From contig CALKYK010000151.1 of assembly GCA_938003715.1 (NCBI GenBank), positions 1-5,462 of the forward strand: a stretch of DNA of 5,462 nucleotides, written 5' to 3'. Position 1 is the first letter of the stretch, and each line of letters opens with the position of its first letter. Below, in pieces: positions 5,417-5,462 of the stretch. Under the pieces are notes generated by a model that worked only from the letters and a program-made list of their open reading frames with translations, ran no database searches and was not told the DNA's origin. Source of the DNA: an uncultured Gammaproteobacteria bacterium. Lineage in GTDB: Bacteria; Pseudomonadota; Gammaproteobacteria; Steroidobacterales; Woeseiaceae. Made by a program: the position numbers and the translations under genes.

Positions 5417-5462
5417 GGGGGGGAGCGGGGAGTGGAGGGGGGCCCCCTTGCCGCGGGGGTCC
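5414..5462. other. G-rich low-complexity contig end
   Basis: The last 49 bases consist largely of runs of G (8 in a row at 5416-5423, then further runs) with a GGGGGGCCCCC block. Neither strand gives a protein-like reading here, and the composition differs sharply from the rest. It looks like poor-quality sequence at a contig end. Confidence 0.6.

Overview
The window looks like chromosomal DNA of a free-living, GC-rich gammaproteobacterium. Support comes from a diderm envelope gene set (lipobox lipoprotein, Sec-exported proteins, an outer-membrane barrel ending in Phe) and from overall protein style; the exact taxon cannot be read from the sequence. No RNA gene, insertion sequence or CRISPR array is visible.

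Layout. Positions 1-685 (minus strand) hold a lipoprotein with a DUF4382-type domain that runs off the left edge. A 266-bp divergent intergenic region (686-951) follows and carries two inverted 20-bp copies of one motif (789-808 and 875-894, 17/20 identical). To the right, on the plus strand, three overlapping genes form a tight regulatory unit: an ECF sigma factor (952-1542), a 103-residue protein that is essentially a second, diverged sigma region 4 (1539-1850), and a one-pass membrane anti-sigma factor with a zinc-type HxxxCxxC motif (1850-2497). After a 57-bp gap comes a small secreted, charged and proline-rich protein (2555-2956), then tandem hairpins including a strong intrinsic terminator (2999-3034), then a TPR plus outer-membrane beta-barrel protein (3061-4335). 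A converging M20 metallopeptidase (4360 to about 5340, minus strand) follows and is cut at its N terminus.

How the genes may work together. The sigma, sigma4-like and anti-sigma genes are translationally coupled and should act as one switch: the anti-sigma spans the inner membrane and would hold the sigma factor until an envelope cue releases it. The divergent lipoprotein, the small secreted protein and the TPR-barrel protein are plausible outputs, all in the cell envelope. The shared inverted motif in the divergent promoter region suggests joint control. The most unusual element is the stand-alone sigma4 copy, which aligns without gaps to the neighbouring sigma factor (22 of 60 residues identical by hand count) but has lost most basic residues of the recognition helix; it could be a decoy or modulator rather than a promoter-binding factor.

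Right end. From about 5339 the plus strand reads as a short piece of a class A penicillin-binding protein (PBP1A-like), the peptidase loses its expected N-terminal half, and the last 50 bases are G-rich low-complexity sequence. This end is best treated as a chimeric or low-quality contig end.
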